A stretch of DNA of 64,000 nucleotides, taken from NCBI RefSeq assembly GCF_018613755.1, contig NZ_JAGGPP010000009.1, positions 62,001 through 126,000 on the forward strand. The letters are read 5' to 3'. This DNA comes from Arthrobacter sp. ISL-72 (GTDB lineage: Bacteria; Actinomycetota; Actinomycetes; Actinomycetales; Micrococcaceae). The notes beneath the pieces were generated by a model. It saw only the letters and a program-made list of their open reading frames with translations, searched no databases and was not told the origin of the DNA. The stretch's first letter is position 1. Each line of letters begins with the position of its first letter. Below are positions 53,314 to 62,390 of this stretch, in pieces. Both the position numbers and the translations under genes were made by a program.

Positions 53314-54645
53314 CTAGTGGCGGCTCACGCCGAGCAGGTTCCCCTTGGTTTCCTTGGCCAGCAGTACGCCGACGGAAGAAATGACGCACAGGATCATGAT
53401 GTAGATACCAATGGAGCCGGTCCACTTGGTGCTCTGCAGCAGCGATTCGGCAATGGTGGCAGCGAAGGCGCCGCCCAGGATCGCTCCGAAGGCGTAGCCG
53501 ATCGAGATGCCGGAGTAGCGGACGTTGGCTGGAAACATTTCCGCGTACATGGCGGACATCGGGCCATAGGACAGGCCCAGGCCGATGGTCAGGACGAACA
53601 GTGCCACCCCGTAGAGCAGGATGTCCCTGGTGTCGATGAGGGCGAACATGGGGATCATCCAGGCAAAGATGATGGCGTAGCCGGTCAGGAAGGTCTTGAC
53701 CCGGCCGATCTTGTCCGACAGCCAGCCGCCCACAAGGGTGAAGATCAGCCAGCCGAAAGAGGCCAGCGTCGTGGCGAGCAGCACCTGCGGGGCAGGCATT
53801 TTCAGCGAGCGCGTTGCGTAGGAAATGAAGAATGCAATCAGGAGGTATCCGGCAGCGTTGTTGCCGATGAAGATCAGGGTCGAGTAGAGAACCGGTTTCT
53901 TGTGGTGGCGGACGAGCTCTCCCAGCGGAGCCTTGCTCTCTGCCTTGCGGGCAGCCATTTCCCGGAAGACCGGGCTTTCCGCAACAGCCCGCCGGATCAG
54001 GTAGCCCACCACAATCAGCACGATCGACAGCAGGAACGGTACGCGCCAGCCCCATTCGTCAAAATCGGCCTGCGACATGCCGCTGCGCAGGAAGAACAGC
54101 AGGCCGGTGGCGAGGATCATGCCCACCGGAACGCCGATCTGAGGGTAGGCGCCGAAGATTCCGCGCTTGCTCATCGGGGCATGCTCCACGGCCATCAGGG
54201 CTGCGCCGCCCCATTCACCGCCGGCGGAGAAGCCCTGGATGATCCGGAGGAGGATCAGGAGCACCGGAGCCAGAACCCCGATCTGGTTGTACGTGGGCAG
54301 CACGCCGATCAGCGCCGTGGCCGCCCCCATCATGACGAGGGTGAAGACCAGCATCGCTTTGCGGCCCAGTCGGTCTCCGAGGTGGCCGGCGATGACGGCT
54401 CCCAAGGGGCGGAAGAGGAAGCTGATGCCGATGAGCGCGAAGGACAGGATCTGCGCCAGTCCGGGGTTGGACTGCTGCAGCGGAGTGAGGAACAGCGGCG
54501 AGAGCAGGGTGCCCGTCAGCTGGGCAAAAATGAAGAAGTCGTACCACTCGATGGTGGTGCCGACCAGCGTCCCGGCGAGGACTTTGCGTTCCTCGCGCTT
54601 GCTGCTGGGACCCGTCTCTGAATCAACGTGTGAAGTTGCGGTCAT
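53314..54645 (-). CDS. MHS-family MFS transporter (metabolite:H+ symporter)
   Basis: 443 residues with 12 membrane helices. VGTTIEWYDFFIFAQLTG near 28-45 and FLFRPLGAVIAGHLGDRLGRKAMLV (in part) are the defining sequences of the metabolite:H+ symporter family (ShiA, ProP, PcaK-like uptake proteins for carboxylates and aromatic acids). GFSAGGEWGGAALMAVEH is the helix 4-5 signature. It lies directly downstream of hpaB on the same strand, so an aromatic acid such as 4-hydroxyphenylacetate is a plausible substrate. This is inference from position. GGAG precedes the ATG. Confidence 0.9.
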   Translation of the reverse strand: MTATSHVDSETGPSSKREERKVLAGTLVGTTIEWYDFFIFAQLTGTLLSPLFLTPLQQSNPGLAQILSFALIGISFLFRPLGAVIAGHLGDRLGRKAMLVFTLVMMGAATALIGVLPTYNQIGVLAPVLLILLRIIQGFSAGGEWGGAALMAVEHAPMSKRGIFGAYPQIGVPVGMILATGLLFFLRSGMSQADFDEWGWRVPFLLSIVLIVVGYLIRRAVAESPVFREMAARKAESKAPLGELVRHHKKPVLYSTLIFIGNNAAGYLLIAFFISYATRSLKMPAPQVLLATTLASFGWLIFTLVGGWLSDKIGRVKTFLTGYAIIFAWMIPMFALIDTRDILLYGVALFVLTIGLGLSYGPMSAMYAEMFPANVRYSGISIGYAFGAILGGAFAATIAESLLQSTKWTGSIGIYIMILCVISSVGVLLAKETKGNLLGVSRH

Positions 54646-54716
54646 TGGAACTCCGTGGCTGGGGGCAGTGCTACCGGAAAGTGCTACTACCGAGATGGAT
54701 TGGCGCCGCGCGATTT

Positions 54717-54773
54717 ACCGATCGAACGGTCAGTAGGTATGAGGATACTAGAGTATGTGATAAAGCGCACATA
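54717..54773. promoter_or_regulatory. Two inverted repeats between hpaB and the MHS transporter
   Basis: ACCG-ATCGAA-CGGT at 54717-54730 and TATGTG-N8-CACATA at 54754-54773 lie in the 140 bp before the transporter gene. The first has the shape of TetR-type operators (ACCG..CGGT), the second that of GntR- or CRP-like sites. Either could control the transporter independently of hpaBC. Confidence 0.4.
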
Positions 54774-54786
54774 AATCTTGCCGCGG

Positions 54787-56241
54787 TCAGTCCTGCCGGT
54801 GGAGGAACTCCCTGAGGCGGGCGCGGACCGGCTCCCGGTCGTAGCTGTTGACGAGGGCGCCGGCCATCCGGACCGGATCCCCGAAGAAGAAGTACTCATA
54901 GAGGGACTGCCGGCCGGAGAAACCGGAAATTGAGGCGTCAAAGGCCAGTTTGAACAGGCGGACGCGCTCAGGGCCGGTCAGGGTCTTGCCCTGCAGGTAC
55001 ATGTCGATGTCCGCCCTGGCCTCGCTGTTGAGGTCAGCCTCGCCCGGCAGCGCCATGAGTCCGGAGGCGGAGAATTTGCGGATGATCTGCGGAAAGCGCT
55101 GGGCGATTTTGGGGTACCAGTTCCGGGCCGCGTTCAGTGTGGACCACCTGGGCAGCATCACTCCGGCTTCGTTCAGCTGGGCGTCCGCCTCCGATGCACG
55201 CACCAGCGCCTTGCCGATTTCGACGTCGATGATCAGTTCCGCGATGTCCTCCTGGATGTGCTGGAATCCGTCGATGCCGATCGAATCGGCCAGCTCGGAC
55301 GCCAGCCCGAGGAAGAACTCGCTCTTGGCGATGGTCCGGGTGACCACCTGGTGCGTCATCAGCGCACCCGCTCCGGTCTCCGTATAGAAGGCGTTGCAGA
55401 GCTGTGGATGGCCGAGCATGAAGATCCGCTCGCCCGGCACGAACACCTTGTCGAAAATCGCCACCGCATCCATCTCCTCGTAGCGCGAGGCGAGCGGCTC
55501 GTCATGGGTGCTGCCGCCGTTATACAGCGACGTACGGCAGAGGTACCGCAGGCCCGGCGCATCGTTGGGGATGGCAAACGCGAAGGAGTACGGCGCGTCC
55601 TCGGGAGTTCCCCGCAGCACCGTGGAGGGAAACACCAGGAGCTCGTCCGCAATCGGCGCGATCGTGGCCAGCATCCGGGCGCCGCTGACCACAATGCCGT
55701 CCTCCCGCTCCTCGACAATGCGCGCCGTCAGCTGTCCGCCCATCTGCTCGGACCCCGAAACAGAGCGGTTCACCTGCGGCGGGATGAGTGTATGCGTGGC
55801 CAGGACGTCGTTCTCGCGCGCCCACTCGTAGTATTTGCGGATGTTTTCGGCGAACTTCGGGCCCGCCTGCGCGAACCACTTCTCCGCCGTGCTGAGCGCC
55901 GTCAACGAGGAGTTCATGTAGTCTCCCGAGCGCCCGAGGAAGCCGTTGGAGGATTCCGCCCACGTGGAAATCGCCTTGCGCCGGCGCTGCAGGTCCTCGA
56001 TGGTTTTCGGAACCAGGAACGACGCGTTCACCAGGTCACCGGTGGTTGGCGAGGGATACGTCAGGGCTTCCTGGTAGGCGGGGTCGTGCTGCATGTCGAA
56101 GAGTTTCGCGTAGGACCTGGCCACGTTGCGGAAGGCGGGGTGTTCGGCGATTTTTTCGCTGACAACTTCCCCGTCGATCACCACGTGCGGTGACATCGCA
56201 TTGAGCTTGTCCAGGTACTGCCGGCCGGTACGGATACCCAT
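54787..56241 (-). CDS. hpaB: 4-hydroxyphenylacetate 3-monooxygenase-type oxygenase (HpaB family)
   Basis: Large component of a two-component flavin monooxygenase that adds a hydroxyl group ortho to a phenolic OH using reduced FAD. Length is 484 residues. The start MGIRTGRQYLDKLN is typical of HpaB. THTLIPPQVNRSVS, GARMLATIAPIADELLVFP and the FAD/substrate loop FDKVFVPGERIF are also present. GGAG lies 6 nt before the ATG at 56241. It follows the flavin reductase gene on the same strand and should form an operon with it. Substrates of relatives include 4-hydroxyphenylacetate and chlorophenols, so the true substrate is not certain. Confidence 0.9.
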   Translation of the reverse strand: MGIRTGRQYLDKLNAMSPHVVIDGEVVSEKIAEHPAFRNVARSYAKLFDMQHDPAYQEALTYPSPTTGDLVNASFLVPKTIEDLQRRRKAISTWAESSNGFLGRSGDYMNSSLTALSTAEKWFAQAGPKFAENIRKYYEWARENDVLATHTLIPPQVNRSVSGSEQMGGQLTARIVEEREDGIVVSGARMLATIAPIADELLVFPSTVLRGTPEDAPYSFAFAIPNDAPGLRYLCRTSLYNGGSTHDEPLASRYEEMDAVAIFDKVFVPGERIFMLGHPQLCNAFYTETGAGALMTHQVVTRTIAKSEFFLGLASELADSIGIDGFQHIQEDIAELIIDVEIGKALVRASEADAQLNEAGVMLPRWSTLNAARNWYPKIAQRFPQIIRKFSASGLMALPGEADLNSEARADIDMYLQGKTLTGPERVRLFKLAFDASISGFSGRQSLYEYFFFGDPVRMAGALVNSYDREPVRARLREFLHRQD

Positions 56242-56309
56242 TGTTTTCTCCAGTCGTCGTTGAACTGCACGGAGTTTGTTTTGTATTTCCCAGGCGTCGC
56301 AGGCCAGCT

Positions 56310-56846
56310 CTACAGAAGGTCTTCCATCCCCAGCTGGCTCTCCGGGATGGTGGTGAAGGTGCTGTTGGCGAACGCCAGGGCGTCCCCGCTGCGGTAGTTG
56401 AAGTCCACCACTTCGCCGAGGTACAGGGTATGGTCGCCCCCGTCGTATTCGGCCCAGGGCTTGCATTCGAAGTACGCGAGGACGTTGGAGAGGCGCGGCG
56501 CCGTTCCGCCTTCCACCCACCGCGGTTCGGGTCCGGGGCGCCCGGCGAAGTGCAGGGCCAGCTGCCGCTGTTCGGCGCCGAGAATATTCACGGTGAAGGG
56601 ACGGCCGGCCAGCTCGTCATGGGTCTTGGCAGTGCGGGCAATGCTCACCAGCACCAGGGGCGGCTCCATGGAGACGGACGTGAACGAATTGACGGTGATG
56701 CCGTGGCGCTTGGTGACGCCGTCGAATGTCACAATCGCGACGCCGGTGGCAAACCTGCCCAGGCTGCCGCGGAAATGGTGCGACCTCGGGGCGGTCGCCC
56801 TGCCGGCAACCTCGGGAACCTCTCCTGACCGGGGGGTGGCAATCAT
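56310..56846 (-). CDS. hpaC: NAD(P)H:flavin reductase (HpaC type)
   Basis: 178 residues, a flavin reductase-like split-barrel domain. RGSLGRFATGVAIVTFDG near 26-43, then HGITVNSFTSVSMEPPLVLVS (in part) and FTVNILGAEQ identify the family. The C-terminal HTLYLGEVVDFNYRSGDAL completes the barrel. It supplies reduced FAD by diffusion to the HpaB-type oxygenase encoded 68 bp downstream. It is divergent from the IclR gene, with two palindromic operators in the gap. Confidence 0.9.
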   Translation of the reverse strand: MIATPRSGEVPEVAGRATAPRSHHFRGSLGRFATGVAIVTFDGVTKRHGITVNSFTSVSMEPPLVLVSIARTAKTHDELAGRPFTVNILGAEQRQLALHFAGRPGPEPRWVEGGTAPRLSNVLAYFECKPWAEYDGGDHTLYLGEVVDFNYRSGDALAFANSTFTTIPESQLGMEDLL

Positions 56847-56867
56847 CGTTGATCCCTTGGATTGTCT

Positions 56868-56918
56868 GTTCTATATTTGAACTATTCTATAGTTGAACAT
56901 ATAGTTCCCATTTGGAAC
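56868..56918. promoter_or_regulatory. Two GTTC-N7-GAAC operators in the hpaC/IclR divergent region
   Basis: GTTC-TATATTT-GAAC at 56868-56882 and GTTCC-CATTT-GGAAC at 56904-56918, centred 36 bp apart. An additional inverted GAAC/GTTC pair lies between (56895-56907). The sites are close to the hpaC start and about 75-120 bp from the IclR start. Identical geometry and the adjacent regulator suggest these are IclR sites. Confidence 0.65.
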
Positions 56919-56989
56919 GCTAACTCAAAGTGACGTGCAACACAAGACCCGCCGGGCAGTGCACCGATCCCCCGCCTAGGATGGACAGC

Positions 56990-57721
56990 ATGACTCAGAC
57001 TGCCGGCACCGCACGGGCTGCGCCCGCCCAGGCCTCCCCCTCCCAGACGCTCTCGCGCGGAATCCGCGCGCTGGAAATCCTGGCGGAAGCCGAGCAGCCG
57101 CTCACTATCGCGGAACTAGCGGACGCGATGGGGGTCCACCGTTCCGTGGCCTACCGGATCCTGCGCACCTTGGAAGACCATTCGCTGCTGGTCCGGGACG
57201 ACGCCGGGAGGGTCCAGCCGGGTCCCGGCCTGGCCGTCCTGGCGCGCGGGGTTTCACGCAATCTGCAGGCCGCGGCCCTGCCGGAGCTCACCCAGCTTGC
57301 CAACACCCTGAACATGACGGCCTTCATTGCGGTCTGGGACCACCAGGACTGCATCACGCTCGTCACGGTGGAGCCCAGGCACTCGGCTGCCACCGTTGTC
57401 CAGCACCCCGGTTCACGGCACCCTATCAGCGCCGGCGCCCCGGGCATCGCCATCCAGTCGGCATTGACGGAACAGGCCTGGAACGTGCTGGCACCCGACA
57501 TCCCGTACCGGGCCGAGGCGACCGAAGCCCGGAAGCGCGGCTACGCGGCCAGCCACGATGAAGTCATCGCCGGGGTTTCCTCGCTGGCGGCCCCCATCAA
57601 CGTGCCCGGCGGCCGCCCTGCTTCGGTCGCCGTCGTCTACATCCGCTCCACTCAGGATCCTGCTGAAGTCGCGGCAGCCCTGACCTCGAGCGCCGCACGC
57701 ATCGAGAAGCAACTCCTCTAG
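56990..57721 (+). CDS. IclR-family transcriptional regulator
   Basis: About 243 residues. The N-terminal winged helix-turn-helix spans about 17-80 (LTIAELADAMGVHRSVAYRILRTLE, in part). The C-terminal effector domain has SAGAPGIAIQSAL-type and GYAASHDEVIAGVSSLAAPI blocks. IclR proteins of this type usually control adjacent aromatic catabolic genes in response to the substrate. It is divergent from hpaC-hpaB. ATGs at 56981 and 56990 are both possible. AGGA fits the second at 9 nt. Confidence 0.9.
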   Translation: MTQTAGTARAAPAQASPSQTLSRGIRALEILAEAEQPLTIAELADAMGVHRSVAYRILRTLEDHSLLVRDDAGRVQPGPGLAVLARGVSRNLQAAALPELTQLANTLNMTAFIAVWDHQDCITLVTVEPRHSAATVVQHPGSRHPISAGAPGIAIQSALTEQAWNVLAPDIPYRAEATEARKRGYAASHDEVIAGVSSLAAPINVPGGRPASVAVVYIRSTQDPAEVAAALTSSAARIEKQLL

Positions 57722-57799
57722 GGGCAGCGGCCGGGAGGCGTTGCCGGGCTGGCCGCCTGGCCGCCCCGGGCGCCAGGCGTCCTTGTCCTCCTAGCGCGG

Positions 57800-59203
57800 C
57801 TACTGCGCCGGCCGGCCCTTGCGGAGTACGACGGCGGCAGCCGCTCCCAGGACGAGCAGCGCCGCTGCGGCGCAGACCGGCACGAGGAACGCCGCGGAAT
57901 ACCCCTGGTGCTGTGCCAGCTGGCCGGCAACGGAGGACCCCAGCGCCGTGCCGGCGACAATGCCGCTTGCGAGTGCCGTCATGACGGTTCCCAGCCGCCC
58001 GGCCGGCGCCATCACCCCGCCCATCGCGAACACGGTGACCATCAGCGGTCCCACCGGAAGTCCCAGCGCCAGCAGGACGAACACCATGGACAGCATTGAC
58101 GCCGGCAGCAGCAGGAGCACTGCGAGGCCTGCCATCAGAACGGCGCTGGCCATCCAGCGTGCCTGCAGGGTGAAGCGCTGGGGCCAGTAAGCAACGCTCA
58201 GTGCGGCCGCGGCGGAGCTCAGTCCCATGACGGCGTAGAGCAGCCCGGCAATTTCGGCCGTGGCGAAACTGGCGGAAAAGGAGCTCAGCCCGGTCTGTGT
58301 CGAGCCGAAGAATGTTCCCATGCACACCATGGCCAGGAACGGGAGGACGACGGCGGCCATGCCCCTGCTGCGGGCACCGCTTGTTTCGCGGGTACCTGTC
58401 TTTGGTGTTGTTGGCTCAGGGGCGGCGGAATCCGCAGCAGCCGGAGCACTCCGTCGCCGTCGACCACTCACAGGCACGGCGAGGTGGGTGCGGTGCACGG
58501 CGAAGGCGGGAACCAGCGTGAGGGTCAGTGCCGCAGCGAGCGCCAGCGGCAGCCACGGAGCGACCAGGCTCGCGAGGATACCGACCAATGCGGGGCCGAG
58601 CACGAAGGTCAGTTCGTCCGCAGTGCTTTCGTAGGACAGGGCGGCGTCCAGGTCCTCAGGACGCCCGGCCTTGCTGCCATGGGCGGTCAGGGCCATCCAG
58701 CGGACGCGTGCCAGCGGGCCCACCTGGGGGCAGCTCGCTCCGGCCACGAAGGCAGCGGCGAGGACCGGGACGGCCGATGCGATGTCAAGCCCGACGGGTA
58801 CCAGGTACGCGGCCAGGATCAGGGCCAGGACGGCGGCGGTGTTGAAAAATGCGGCGAACAGCAGCACTGGCCGCTGGCCCAGCCGGTCCGCCCAAGCGCC
58901 GAGGACCGGCGCTCCCAGGGCGGAGCCAATGCCCACGGCCCCGGCGGCAGTACCGCCGACCGCATAGGAGCCCGCTACTGCCGTGACCAGGGTCAGGGCG
59001 CCGACAGTGAGCATGGCCAGAGGAAGACGTGCGAACAGTCCCAGCGGGAGAAAGCCCTTGCCGGCCAGCTGCGGCAGCCGCGCATAGCGGCTGACTGTGC
59101 GCGAGGGAGCGCAGTGTAAATCCTGCTCCGCAGGAGGGGCGGAGGATGCGGTGTCCGCGGCCGATGGTGATGCGGCGGATCCGCGCGAAAGTGAAGTGGT
59201 CAT
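57800..59203 (-). CDS. MFS transporter
   Basis: 467 residues. A Ser/Ala-rich N-terminus of about 45 is followed by 12 predicted helices in two halves, separated by a long Ala/Pro/Arg/Thr-rich cytoplasmic loop (about 245-285). LGAPVLGAWADRLGQRPVLL is the loop 2-3 motif A of the major facilitator superfamily. The type resembles drug or metabolite exporters, but no substrate can be assigned. It is convergent with the IclR gene and separated from sbcC by about 110 bp. It has only a weak ribosome-binding site before the ATG. Confidence 0.85.
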   Translation of the reverse strand: MTTSLSRGSAASPSAADTASSAPPAEQDLHCAPSRTVSRYARLPQLAGKGFLPLGLFARLPLAMLTVGALTLVTAVAGSYAVGGTAAGAVGIGSALGAPVLGAWADRLGQRPVLLFAAFFNTAAVLALILAAYLVPVGLDIASAVPVLAAAFVAGASCPQVGPLARVRWMALTAHGSKAGRPEDLDAALSYESTADELTFVLGPALVGILASLVAPWLPLALAAALTLTLVPAFAVHRTHLAVPVSGRRRRSAPAAADSAAPEPTTPKTGTRETSGARSRGMAAVVLPFLAMVCMGTFFGSTQTGLSSFSASFATAEIAGLLYAVMGLSSAAAALSVAYWPQRFTLQARWMASAVLMAGLAVLLLLPASMLSMVFVLLALGLPVGPLMVTVFAMGGVMAPAGRLGTVMTALASGIVAGTALGSSVAGQLAQHQGYSAAFLVPVCAAAALLVLGAAAAVVLRKGRPAQ

Positions 59204-59312
59204 TGTTCCGGGTTCGCTCAGTAATGCGCATCGTCCCTCCTCCCGATGCGCGCGACCCGGTAACTTTTCCAGTGTAACGGAGGCCCGGGCGGCCGCTCGC
59301 CCGCCCCGGGGA

Positions 59313-62300
59313 TCAGGCCGGGGCGGCGTCGTCGGAAATACGCAGGGTGGAACCGTTCCGGCCCTTGGCCACCTGAAGCTGGGTGCTGATCCGTTGCTTC
59401 ATTTCCGGGACGTGGCTCACCAGTCCGACCACGCGGCCGCCGTCCCGCAGGCCCTCCAGCGCGTCCATCACCTGTTCCAGCGCCTGTTCGTCGAGGCTGC
59501 CGAAGCCCTCGTCCACGAAGAGCGTCTCGATGTCGACTCCGCCGGACTCGTGCTGCACCACGTCCGCGAGGCCCAGAGCCAGGGCCAGGGATGCCATGAA
59601 AGACTCACCCCCGGACAGAGTGGCAGTGTCCCTGCGCTGCCCCGTCCACTGGTCCACAACCTCCAGGCCGAGACCTGATTTGGCTCCCCGGGCTGCCTTG
59701 GCGTCCGTGTGCTGCAGGGTGTAGCGGCCATCGCTCATGCCGATCAGCCGCTCGGAGGCGGCGATGGCGACTTGCTCGAGCCGGGCCGCGAGGACATAGC
59801 TGTTCAGGCTCATGCGGTAGGAGTTGTCGCCGGCCCCGCGGGCGGCTTCGGCCACAGCGGTCAGCAGCGACGCACGTTCCCGGGGCCCCTGGCCTGAGGC
59901 GGCGAGCCGGGCGTAGTCTGCCGCGATCCGGCGCACGGTCAGCACCGATTTATCAGCAAGGCCCGCAGCGACAACGGCCTGCCGGGCGTTTCGCTCGGCA
60001 GCAGCGTTTTCTGCGCGGAGCTGCCCCGGCACGCCGGCATCGACTGGGCCGTCAGCCTCCAACTCCCGCGCAGCCAACGTGAGCTCCTCGCCGGCAAAGA
60101 GTTCGCCGACACGGGCGGCTTCATCATGGCCGGCCCGGATTGCGGCTTCGAGACGGTCCGCTTCCTGGGCCGTCAGCAGGACGGCCCGTGCCGCCGCGGC
60201 GGATTCGAAACCGGACTCGGGAAGCGCCTCCTCCAGTTGCTGCCGGGCTTCCTTGCTCCGCAGCACGGACTGTTCCAGGCCGGTGCGGGCTGCATCTGTT
60301 CGTTCCAGAAGCGCGGTGGTTCCGGCCAGGGAAGTGATGCGGTCCCCAAGGGTGGGATACCCGGCACGCAATTTGCCCAGCACCCTGTCCAAGGCTTCTG
60401 CCTGTTGCCGGACTTCCAGCAGGGCGGACTCCGTCTTCGCGACGTCGGAAGCGGTGGCCACGTGCGTTGATTCGGCGGCCGCGATCTGTTCGTCCAGCTC
60501 CGTTTGCCGTTCCCGGCTTGTGGCGAGGTCGGCTGCAGCCAGGCAGGCTTCGGCGGCGCGTTCCTTAGCCCGGGAGGCGTCCGCAAGTGCTTCATGCTGC
60601 GGCGTATCCCCGCCCTGGGCGGCCAGGACGGCGACGTGCTGGCGCACCTCGTTAAGTTCGCGGTCGAGTGCTGCAAGGATAGCTTCAGCTGCCTCGCAGG
60701 CTTCCTGCGCAGCCCTTTCCGCTTCGGCGATGGCAAGCGCGGCCGAGGCCGCGGGGGCGGGAGACGGGTGCTCCGGACTGCCGCAGACAGGACAGGGCCG
60801 GGCTGGCTGCAGCTGGGAAGCGAGCTCCGCCGCGGCGTTGGCGAGCCGCTCTTCCCGCAGATCCAGCCAGCGCTGGCGGTGGTTCTGGTGGTCGTCCCGG
60901 GCAGCGCGGTGCCGTTCGGCAACGCCTGAACTCAGCCGCACGGCGGTGCCGTAACGGCCAACGACAGCCACAAGCTCTTCTGCCGCGGCGGCTTCCTTGG
61001 TCCGCAGCTGGGATTCGGCCGCAAGCTCCTCGAGTGGCTTTAAGCCTGCGAGCAGCCCGGCTGCCTCGGTGCGCATCCCATCAAGGGCGGCGGTACCGGC
61101 CCGGCTTTCGTCCCGCAGCCGGTCCAGCGTCTTCTGCAGTCCGGCGCGGCGGGCTGTCAGCCCGGCCAGCCTCTCCTCGTCAGGCAGCCTTTCCTGGAGC
61201 ACCGCGCGAAGGGACCGCAGGCGGCTGAGCTCGCTGCGCAGGACTGCGTCATCGAAGAAGGACTCTCCCTCACTGCCGCCGGCTGGGCCGCCGCTGCCGG
61301 TAGACAGGGCAGCAAGCTCGGGATCCAGAAGCACCGCGGCGTGCAATTCCTTGGCCGCCGTTACCATGGCCTGGGCGGCACGCTGCTCGGCGGCCGCGGC
61401 TTTGTCCGCGGCCTGGAGTTGGCCGCCAAGCACTTCGGCTTTGCGGTGCAGGCCCAGTTGCCGGGCTTTCCCCTCAAGTTCCGGCGCTGCGGCGTCGGCT
61501 GCCGACCGCCGAAGTTCCGCGGCTGCCAGTTTCGCCTGCCGGGCAGCCCGTGCCTCGGCGGCCTCGAGGCGGCCTGCTGCTTCGACCCGCCCTGCTTCGG
61601 CCCCGTCCGCTGCCGTATGAAGTGCCGCGGCTCGGTTTTCCGCGGTTTCCTGCAGCCAATCCAGGAGTTCCTCGGGATCTTCGGGTGCGGGGCGGTCCCC
61701 CGGCAGTTCCTGTTCCGGCGCCGCCGCTTCGGACCGGGCCTGTGCCAGCAGCAGGTCCAGTTGGTTGTTCAGGCCGGCGACTTCCGCGCGGGCTTCGGCG
61801 GCCCGCCGGGCGAGTTCCTGCTCAACGGCTTCAAACCGCTGCGTCCCGAAAAGGCTTTGCAGCAACTCCAGCCGCTCGGAGGGCTTGGAACGCAGAAAAG
61901 CAGCGAAGTCGCCCTGCGGCAGCATCACCACCCGGGTGAATTGTTCGCGGTCCATGCCGAGCACGGAACTGATTTCCGCGCCGGCTTCGTCGTTCCGCCC
62001 GGATTTCTCGACCCACTGCCCGTCAACACGTTCCCGGAGCAGGGTGTTGGCCTTCTGCTCCGTAAATCCGTTCCTGCCCCTCGCGCTGGGCCTGTTCCAC
62101 GCCGGCGTCCTGGACACTTCGAAGTGCCGGCCCTTGGCGGAAAACTCGCAGGTCACCCGGGGCTCCGCGCAGGCGTCGGCGTGGTCGCTGCGCAGGCGCT
62201 TGCCGTCCTGGCGGGCGCCCGGCACAGACCCGTAAAGGGCAAAGCAGATGGCGTCCAGCACGCTGGTCTTGCCCGCGCCGGTTGCCCCGTTCAGCAGGAA

Positions 62301-62390
62301 GAGTCCATGCGCGCTGAGCCGGTCAAAGTCGATGTGCTCAGTGCCGGCGAAGGGGCCGAACGCGGAAATTTCGAGGCGGTGGATCCTCAC
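59313..62390 (-). CDS. sbcC: DNA repair exonuclease ATPase subunit SbcC (Rad50-like)
   Basis: 1025 residues. The ATP-binding head is split between the ends. Walker A NGATGAGKTSVLDAI is near 35-49. The ABC signature LSGGESFMASLALALG and Walker B ETLFVDEGFGSLDE lie near the C-terminus. In between are two long Ala/Glu/Arg-rich coiled-coil arms that meet at a zinc hook, PCPVCGSPEHP, near the middle. With SbcD it opens hairpins and trims DNA ends at double-strand breaks. Its start overlaps the sbcD stop by four bases (ATGA). Confidence 0.95.
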   Translation of the reverse strand: MRIHRLEISAFGPFAGTEHIDFDRLSAHGLFLLNGATGAGKTSVLDAICFALYGSVPGARQDGKRLRSDHADACAEPRVTCEFSAKGRHFEVSRTPAWNRPSARGRNGFTEQKANTLLRERVDGQWVEKSGRNDEAGAEISSVLGMDREQFTRVVMLPQGDFAAFLRSKPSERLELLQSLFGTQRFEAVEQELARRAAEARAEVAGLNNQLDLLLAQARSEAAAPEQELPGDRPAPEDPEELLDWLQETAENRAAALHTAADGAEAGRVEAAGRLEAAEARAARQAKLAAAELRRSAADAAAPELEGKARQLGLHRKAEVLGGQLQAADKAAAAEQRAAQAMVTAAKELHAAVLLDPELAALSTGSGGPAGGSEGESFFDDAVLRSELSRLRSLRAVLQERLPDEERLAGLTARRAGLQKTLDRLRDESRAGTAALDGMRTEAAGLLAGLKPLEELAAESQLRTKEAAAAEELVAVVGRYGTAVRLSSGVAERHRAARDDHQNHRQRWLDLREERLANAAAELASQLQPARPCPVCGSPEHPSPAPAASAALAIAEAERAAQEACEAAEAILAALDRELNEVRQHVAVLAAQGGDTPQHEALADASRAKERAAEACLAAADLATSRERQTELDEQIAAAESTHVATASDVAKTESALLEVRQQAEALDRVLGKLRAGYPTLGDRITSLAGTTALLERTDAARTGLEQSVLRSKEARQQLEEALPESGFESAAAARAVLLTAQEADRLEAAIRAGHDEAARVGELFAGEELTLAARELEADGPVDAGVPGQLRAENAAAERNARQAVVAAGLADKSVLTVRRIAADYARLAASGQGPRERASLLTAVAEAARGAGDNSYRMSLNSYVLAARLEQVAIAASERLIGMSDGRYTLQHTDAKAARGAKSGLGLEVVDQWTGQRRDTATLSGGESFMASLALALGLADVVQHESGGVDIETLFVDEGFGSLDEQALEQVMDALEGLRDGGRVVGLVSHVPEMKQRISTQLQVAKGRNGSTLRISDDAAPA

